Positions 59,391 to 64,000 of a stretch of DNA of 64,000 nucleotides are shown piece after piece. The notes below the pieces were generated by a model. The model was given only the letters and a program-made list of their open reading frames with translations. It was not told the origin of the DNA and ran no database searches. The position numbers and the translations under genes were made by a program. Position 1 is the stretch's first letter. Every line of letters begins with the position of its first letter. The DNA is from Actinomadura rayongensis. GTDB lineage: Bacteria > Actinomycetota > Actinomycetes > Streptosporangiales > Streptosporangiaceae. The stretch lies in assembly GCF_009831215.1 (NCBI RefSeq), contig NZ_WUTW01000001.1, forward strand, positions 806,001 through 870,000, given 5' to 3'.

Positions 59391-60055
59391 ACGCGACCGA
59401 GTTCGTCTGCGCCGTCGCGACGGGCCTCGCGGCGGGGGAGTGCAGCGAGCTGGCGCCCTGGCTCGCACGGCGCCTCGTCGTCTGGTCGGCCCACGCGCGC
59501 TACCGCGACGCCGAATGGGCCGCCGTCCGCGCCGAAGAACTGCAGGCCGTCCTTGCGGACCGTCCGACGCGCCTGCTCAAGCTCGCCACCGCGCTCGCCT
59601 TCACCCTCGCCGCCGTCGCGACCCTCACCACCCGCGCCACCCGCCACGCCACCTCGCACGCATCCCGCGCCGCATCTCGCGCATCACGCGCCGCGTCTCG
59701 CGCCTCCCGCGCGGGCACCCGCGCGTCCCGCGTCGCGTCTCGTGCGTCCTACGCGTTCCGCGCTGCGGCTCGTGCGTCCCGCGTCGTGTCGCGTGCGTCC
59801 AGGGCGGCGGCCCGCGCGTCCCGCGCCGGGTCGCGCGGTGCTCGGCTCGGCCGCCGCGCGGCCGTCCGGGCGCGCGTGCGCGCCGGCGGCGTCATGGCCG
59901 CGACCGCGGGTTCCAGCGGCGTCCTGACGTACTGCCTTCTCTCGCTCAACGACGACCCGTCCGGCGGGCTGGCGGTCGGCGTGACGCTGAGCGGGCTGGG
60001 CCTCGCGGGCACGTGGCGGCTCTCGCGCGCCGTCCGCCGCGTCGGCGACCGGTGA
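59387..60055 (+). CDS. Membrane protein with an Arg-rich heptad-repeat segment
   Basis: A 222-residue protein coupled to padR. The first 60 residues resemble small actinobacterial membrane proteins paired with PadR, followed by a hydrophobic helix (KLATALAFTLAAVATLTT). From about 85 to 165 it becomes a string of seven-residue units such as ASRASRA, with Arg at two positions per heptad, predicted as one long basic helix. A second hydrophobic region (GVLTYCLLSLNDD and GLAVGVTLSGLGLAGTWRL) ends the protein. The repeat may bind nucleic acid or acidic lipid; unknown. Confidence 0.65.
   Translation: MNATEFVCAVATGLAAGECSELAPWLARRLVVWSAHARYRDAEWAAVRAEELQAVLADRPTRLLKLATALAFTLAAVATLTTRATRHATSHASRAASRASRAASRASRAGTRASRVASRASYAFRAAARASRVVSRASRAAARASRAGSRGARLGRRAAVRARVRAGGVMAATAGSSGVLTYCLLSLNDDPSGGLAVGVTLSGLGLAGTWRLSRAVRRVGDR
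59660..59764 (+). repeat. Five imperfect 21-bp tandem repeats inside the membrane-protein gene
   Basis: Units at 59660, 59681, 59702, 59723 and 59744 share the pattern GC(A/G/C)TCCCGCGYCGC and encode heptads such as SRAASRA. The period is a multiple of three, so copy-number change would keep the frame. Confidence 0.75.
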
Positions 60056-60061
60056 AAAGGG

Positions 60062-60101
60062 GACGGCGCCCCTTCGCTCGCGGGAGCGGAGGGGCGCCGT
60101 C
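60062..60101. terminator. Bidirectional hairpin before moeZ
   Basis: GACGGCGCCCCT (60062-60073) pairs exactly with AGGGGCGCCGTC (60090-60101); an inner CGCTC/GAGCG adds to the stem. It lies between convergent genes. Confidence 0.8.
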
Positions 60102-60109
60102 GGGGAGTG

Positions 60110-61291
60110 TCAGTAGCTGGGGAGGCTCGGGTCGATCTGGTTGACCCAGGCCACGATGCCGCCGCCGACGTGGACGGCGTCGGAGAAGCCCGCGCTCTTC
60201 ACGACCGCGAGCGCCTCCGCCGACCGGACGCCGGACTTGCAGTGCAGGACGATCTTCTTGTCCTGCGGCAGCCGCTCCAGCGCGGACCCGTTGAGGAAGT
60301 CGCCCTTCGGGATGAGCGTCGCCCCGGGGATGGAGACGATCTCGTACTCGTTGGGCTCCCGGACGTCCACGAGGAAGATGTCCTCGCCGCGGTCCTGCAG
60401 CGCCTTGAGGTCGTGGACGGAGATCGTGGAGTCCTTCGCGGCCTCGGCGGCCTCGTCCGACACCGCGCCGCAGAAGGCGTCGTAGTCCTCCAGCAGTTCG
60501 GTCTGCGTCGGGTTCTTGCCGCACAGCGGGCACTCGGGGTCCTTGCGGACCTTCACCGAGCGGTAGTTCATCTCCAGGGCGTCGTAGATGAGCAGCCGTC
60601 CGACGAGCGGCTCGCCGATGCCGGTGAGCAGCTTGATCGCCTCGTTGACCTGCACCGACCCGATGGACGCGCACAGCACGCCGAGCACGCCCCCCTCGGC
60701 GCACGACGGGACCATGCCGGGCGGCGGCGGCTCGGGGTAGAGGCAGCGGTAGCAGGGGCCGTGCTCGGCCCAGAACACCGACGCCTGGCCGTCGAACCGG
60801 TAGATCGAGCCCCACACGTACGGCTTGCCGAGCAGGACGGCCGCGTCGTTCACCATGTAGCGGGTGGCGAAGTTGTCGGTGCCGTCCACGATGAGGTCGT
60901 AGCCGGAGAAGATCTCCAGGACGTTGTCCCGGTCCAGCGCCGTGTTGTGGACGACCACGTCGATGAGCGGGTTGATGTCGCGGACGGTCGCGGCGGCCGA
61001 CTCGGCCTTGGGCAGCCCGAGCGTGGACTGCCGGTGGATGATCTGCCGCTGGAGGTTGGACTCGTCCACGACGTCGAAGTCGATGATCCCGAGCGTCCCG
61101 ACGCCCGCCGCCGCCAGGTACATGAGCGCGGGGGAGCCGAGGCCGCCGGCGCCGACGCACAGGACCCGGGCGTTCTTCAGGCGCTTCTGCCCGGACATCC
61201 CGACGTCCGGAATGATCAGATGTCGCGAGTAACGGTTGACCTCGTCGCGGGTGAGCTCCGCTGCGGGCTCGACCAGAGGTGGCAACGACAC
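60110..61291 (-). CDS. moeZ: Adenylyltransferase/sulfurtransferase (MoeZ type)
   Basis: Predicted 393 residues. An E1-like/ThiF-MoeB adenylation domain (VLCVGAGGLGSPALMYLAAA, then VVDGTDNFATRYMVND) is followed by zinc CxxC pairs (CYRC and CPLC) and a C-terminal rhodanese domain with active-site Cys in VLHCKSGVRSAE. It activates and sulfurates small sulfur-carrier proteins for molybdopterin, thiamine or cysteine synthesis. AGGAG is 8 bases before the GTG. Molybdopterin supply links it to the SUOX-like enzyme at 19 kb in this window. Confidence 0.93.
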   Translation of the reverse strand: MSLPPLVEPAAELTRDEVNRYSRHLIIPDVGMSGQKRLKNARVLCVGAGGLGSPALMYLAAAGVGTLGIIDFDVVDESNLQRQIIHRQSTLGLPKAESAAATVRDINPLIDVVVHNTALDRDNVLEIFSGYDLIVDGTDNFATRYMVNDAAVLLGKPYVWGSIYRFDGQASVFWAEHGPCYRCLYPEPPPPGMVPSCAEGGVLGVLCASIGSVQVNEAIKLLTGIGEPLVGRLLIYDALEMNYRSVKVRKDPECPLCGKNPTQTELLEDYDAFCGAVSDEAAEAAKDSTISVHDLKALQDRGEDIFLVDVREPNEYEIVSIPGATLIPKGDFLNGSALERLPQDKKIVLHCKSGVRSAEALAVVKSAGFSDAVHVGGGIVAWVNQIDPSLPSY

Positions 61292-61475
61292 GGTGACTGC
61301 TCCTGTGCTGACGCTCGAAGGGGGCGGACGGCATCGTCCTGTCATCGCACAACCTTGCCATGCGGCTCGCGCATTCCCGAAGCCTGCCCTGCGCCTGTGA
61401 ACGCGCATGTCAACGCCCGGACGGGCATGGACCGTCCCGGAACGGGGACGAGGCGTCCGACGAGAGGAGCCCGTC

Positions 61476-61634
61476 ATGCTGTTCCGTAAGCGCCGTACGA
61501 AGCACACGCCCAGCCTGCGCGAGACCAGGGCGCGGATGCGCACCGACAAGGCCGAGACCGATCTGCTCGCCACCGAGGCACGCATCCACGCGGAGGCCGC
61601 CATGATCCGGCGGGGACTGCGGTCCCGGCGCTGA
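61476..61634 (+). CDS. Small basic hypothetical protein
   Basis: A 52-residue helical, Arg-rich protein (MLFRKRRTKHTPSLRETRAR at the start). GAGAGGAG at good spacing before ATG 61476 supports it as real. No family recognised. Confidence 0.55.
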   Translation: MLFRKRRTKHTPSLRETRARMRTDKAETDLLATEARIHAEAAMIRRGLRSRR

Positions 61635-61677
61635 GGAAAGGGCGCGATGGCGGGAACAATCGCTAATCTTGACTGTT

Positions 61678-62484
61678 GTGGCGTTCCTGCCCCCTTCCCC
61701 CCGGCTTCCGGCCCGTCCCCCCGACGCGCCCTGGACGCCCCCGCCGACCCGGCTCGGCCTGACCGCCCGCCAGTGGGCGGTCGCGGCGATCGCGGCGGCG
61801 TCCTGCCTGCTGCTGACCGCCGGGATCGCCGCGGTCGCGGGCTGGGTGACGCTGCACCGCGACCCGACGGCGGCGGAGCTGGAACGCGCCGCGAACCGGG
61901 ACGTGGCCCGCCGCTGGTCCGCCTGGCCCGTCGGCCGGATCTTCCCCGGCACGCTGCCCTACCAGCCCGGCGGCGGGCCCGGCGAGACCGCGCGGCGGCT
62001 CGGGATCCTGCCCGACACCGGCTGCCCGGACGCCGTCGACGCGCAGATCGTCCCGCTGCTGACCGCCAACGGCTGCCGCGCCGCGCTGCGCGCCACCTAC
62101 GCGGACGCGCTGGGCGGGGTCGTGACGACCGTCGCCGTGGTCGCGTTCCCCGATCCGTTCGGGGCGGACCGGGCGTTCCGCGAGCTGCAGAAGGCGTCGT
62201 CCGGGGACGGGCGGCTCGGCCCTTCGGTGCGCGCGGCGGCCTTCCCGGGGACCGCGTCGGCGCCGTTCACCGACGCGTCCCGCATGAACCGGACCTCGAC
62301 GCGCGCGGGGCCGTACCTGCTGCTGACCGCTTCCGGCCTGTTCGACGGACGTCCCGCGAGCGCGATCACGAAACCGCTGCCCGGTGACCCGTTCGGCGTC
62401 GCGCCGCAGCTCGCGGCGCAGATCGGGCGGACGCTGGCGGCCCGTCCGCTGCCGTCGTGCGGCGGCGCCGATTGGCGGTGCTGA
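61678..62484 (+). CDS. Hypothetical membrane-anchored protein, possibly type VII-associated
   Basis: Predicted 268 residues. A Pro-rich cytosolic N-terminus, one membrane helix (AVAAIAAASCLLLTAGIAAV) and an outside domain with Cys pairs (GCPDAVD and NGCRAALR) and a C-terminal CGGADWRC. TAATCT ends 8 bases before the GTG, so the message may be leaderless. It is 2 bases from the mycosin-like protease and probably cotranscribed, perhaps as its partner or substrate. Confidence 0.65.
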   Translation: MAFLPPSPRLPARPPDAPWTPPPTRLGLTARQWAVAAIAAASCLLLTAGIAAVAGWVTLHRDPTAAELERAANRDVARRWSAWPVGRIFPGTLPYQPGGGPGETARRLGILPDTGCPDAVDAQIVPLLTANGCRAALRATYADALGGVVTTVAVVAFPDPFGADRAFRELQKASSGDGRLGPSVRAAAFPGTASAPFTDASRMNRTSTRAGPYLLLTASGLFDGRPASAITKPLPGDPFGVAPQLAAQIGRTLAARPLPSCGGADWRC

Positions 62485-62486
62485 CG

Positions 62487-63848
62487 ATGCGACTCGTCCG
62501 CGGCGCGGCCCTCCTCGCCGCCGCCTTCGCCCTGCTCCCGTCGGCTCCCGCGTCCGCCGACGGGATCCGCGAGCGGCAGTACGGGTTCCTGCAGCTCATC
62601 GAGGCGGAGAAGGCGTGGCGGACGACGCGCGGCGCCGGGGTCACGGTGGCCGTCGTCGACAGCGGCGTCGATCCGCTGCAGGCCGACCTGGCAGGATCCG
62701 TCGTCACCGGCCCCGACATGATCAAGGACGCCGACCGGGGGACGAAGCCCAAACGCCTCCACGGCACCGGCATGGCGTCGCTCATCGCGGGCCACGGGCA
62801 CGGACCGGGGAACGGGTCGGGCGTGATCGGGCTGGCGCCGCAGGCCAAGATTCTCGCGATCCGCGTCCTCGCCGAGCCGGAGGACGCCGGCTACGCGCGC
62901 TACCGGTCGACGGAGGCGTCGCGGAACTCGGTCGCGCAGGGCGTCCGCTACGCCGCCGACCACGGCGCGGACGTGATCAACCTCTCGCTCGGCCGGACCG
63001 GCGAGGCCCCCGCCGAACGCGCCGCGATCGCCTACGCGATCAGCAAGGGCGTCGTGGTCGTGTCGGCGGTGGGCAACGATGGCGACAAGCTGGGCGGCCT
63101 CGACCAGGACGGCTTCGCCCCCTACTCCTACCCGGCGTCCTACCCCGGCGTGATCGCGGTCGCGGCGACGACCGACGGCCGGACGCGCGCCGAGTTCTCC
63201 AACCGCAACTACTCCGCGCTCGTCGCCGCCCCCGGCGAGGGCCTGACGATTGCGGGCCCGGGCAAGGCTTACTTCGTCAGCGCGGGCACCAGCGACGCGA
63301 GCGCCGTCGTCTCCGGCATAGCGGCCCTGATCCGGTCAGAACACCGAGGCCTGGCCCCCGCCCTGGTCGCACAGGCCCTCGTCCAGAGCGCACAAGGCGG
63401 CGGACGCTACAGCCCCGACGTCGGCTACGGCGAGGTCGGCGCCGCCCGAGCCCTGGCCGCCGCAGCCCGCCTGGCCGGCTCACCACCCCAGACGGGCAAA
63501 CGAGCAGCCGAGCGTTTCGGCGGCACGTCCGGCCCGGTGGCGATCATCGACCGTCCCGCCTGGATGAAGCCGGTCATGGTCCTCGTGATCGTCGGCGGAG
63601 TGGGCGGCGCGGCGGCCGGCGTCCTGATAGCCCTGACCCTGCTCCGCCGCCACCCCCGCCCGACCGCGCCCACCATGGCTCCCCAGTTCGCCATGTCTGG
63701 CCCCCCACCGACGACTTTCCAGCCCCAACAGGGCCCGACAAGCCCACCACCGAACCCCCCAAGAGCCCCGGCAAATCCGCCTCCACCGGAAACGCCCGGC
63801 CCGCCCCCAGAGCCTGCCGACGCCCCACCCCTGACCCCGCCCGACTAG
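62487..63848 (+). CDS. Mycosin-like subtilase (S8), membrane-anchored
   Basis: Predicted 453 residues: signal peptide (to ASA, about 24), S8 domain, C-terminal membrane helix (about 370-390) and a Pro-rich cytosolic tail. Catalytic residues: Asp in VAVVDSGVD (58), His in LHGTGMASLIAGH (92), Ser in SAGTSDASAVVSG (about 270). This arrangement is that of MycP, the protease of type VII secretion. No ESX core genes (EccB-E) are in this window; the WXG-like group at 44-46 kb may be related. The start MRLVRG directly follows the previous stop. Confidence 0.9.
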   Translation: MRLVRGAALLAAAFALLPSAPASADGIRERQYGFLQLIEAEKAWRTTRGAGVTVAVVDSGVDPLQADLAGSVVTGPDMIKDADRGTKPKRLHGTGMASLIAGHGHGPGNGSGVIGLAPQAKILAIRVLAEPEDAGYARYRSTEASRNSVAQGVRYAADHGADVINLSLGRTGEAPAERAAIAYAISKGVVVVSAVGNDGDKLGGLDQDGFAPYSYPASYPGVIAVAATTDGRTRAEFSNRNYSALVAAPGEGLTIAGPGKAYFVSAGTSDASAVVSGIAALIRSEHRGLAPALVAQALVQSAQGGGRYSPDVGYGEVGAARALAAAARLAGSPPQTGKRAAERFGGTSGPVAIIDRPAWMKPVMVLVIVGGVGGAAAGVLIALTLLRRHPRPTAPTMAPQFAMSGPPPTTFQPQQGPTSPPPNPPRAPANPPPPETPGPPPEPADAPPLTPPD

Positions 63849-64000
63849 CAACCAGAACACGCCGTCTCCCCGACCCGGGCATGCCCTCCGTACCCGAACG
63901 CCCCGCCTCATTGGCAGGCACCCCGACCCACGGCCCCCGAACGCGGCAAGCTCCCCGCCCCCAGACGCGCCTGAGCCGCCTCCGGCGGGTGTGGATGGCC
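63849..64000. other. Right-edge sequence with no identified feature
   Basis: These 152 bases after the protease gene have no frame I can assign with confidence and no hairpin. They could be the tail of a gene continuing past the window. Confidence 0.3.

Noticed and set aside
59660..59764. CRISPR-like array
   Set aside because: Units are contiguous 21-bp in-frame repeats without spacers, inside a coding gene.
61647..62387. Plus-strand frame overlapping the membrane protein at 61678
   Set aside because: Its translation is Arg/Pro/Asp-rich, while the 61678 frame has a clear membrane helix and paired cysteines.

Overview
The window is very GC-rich (about 73-75% by eye), with dense coding, many GTG starts and many 4-base ATGA/GTGA gene overlaps. 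These features, together with gene families such as DUF3117, DUF3107, DUF6758, RskA, a WXG100/YbaB group, a mycosin-like protease and the Ku/LigD parts, point to the chromosome of a filamentous actinomycete. My best guess is Streptosporangiales (Actinomadura or a relative). This is inferred from gene content; no rRNA or other taxonomic marker is present.

Layout. 0-3.4 kb: tail of an unknown gene, a DHA2 drug exporter, a LOG-family protein, a short DHPS-like remnant and a DivIVA-like small protein. 3.4-10.6 kb: an accessory locus with an MFS exporter, a TetR regulator and a tightly coupled operon (O-methyltransferase, APC permease, FMN oxidase, RidA, second methyltransferase, 16-codon ORF, 19-bp terminator hairpin). 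Five copies of one palindrome sit on its promoters. 10.7-14.7 kb: Tag glycosylase, DUF3117, leucyl aminopeptidase, double GNAT. 14.7-18.8 kb: an Rhs polymorphic toxin with a putative ADP-ribosyltransferase tip and a coupled presumptive immunity gene. 18.9-22 kb: a sulfite-oxidase-like enzyme, a Met/His-rich lipoprotein, SigK and RskA. 22-29.6 kb: an envelope-stress block (O-methyltransferase, SigE, anti-sigma, RseB-like, HtrA), then PhoX and TatB. 29.6-43.6 kb: an SDR/TetR pair, Mrp, DUF1003, MgtE-N/CBS, a citrate-lyase-like enzyme, a CPBP protease, NAD salvage (PnuC, NadR, Nudix), and PHP, MBL, RecB-like and MpaB proteins. 43.6-46.2 kb: a WXG100-like secretion-substrate group whose first gene is frameshifted. 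46.2-51.8 kb: hydrolase, GDPD, DEAD-box helicase with a CTG start, GlsB, DUF3107, TetR. 51.8-55.2 kb: a split NHEJ locus (LigPol, ligase, Ku) and an SOD-like protein. 55.4-64 kb: an MMPL/TetR pair, GNAT, PadR with its operator and a heptad-repeat membrane protein, MoeZ, a membrane protein and a mycosin-like protease.

Working together. The 3.4-10.6 kb locus is the best candidate for an undescribed system. A TetR repressor appears to control its own gene, an exporter and a six-ORF operon through GAGAA-N4-TTCTC sites. An FMN oxidase with altered substrate-binding tyrosines next to RidA suggests oxidation of an amine through an imine, combined with two methylations and transport. The locus lies inside what I remember as a conserved actinobacterial housekeeping neighbourhood (LOG, DHPS, DivIVA, Tag, DUF3117), so it looks inserted. 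No rRNA, tRNA, IS element or CRISPR array was seen.
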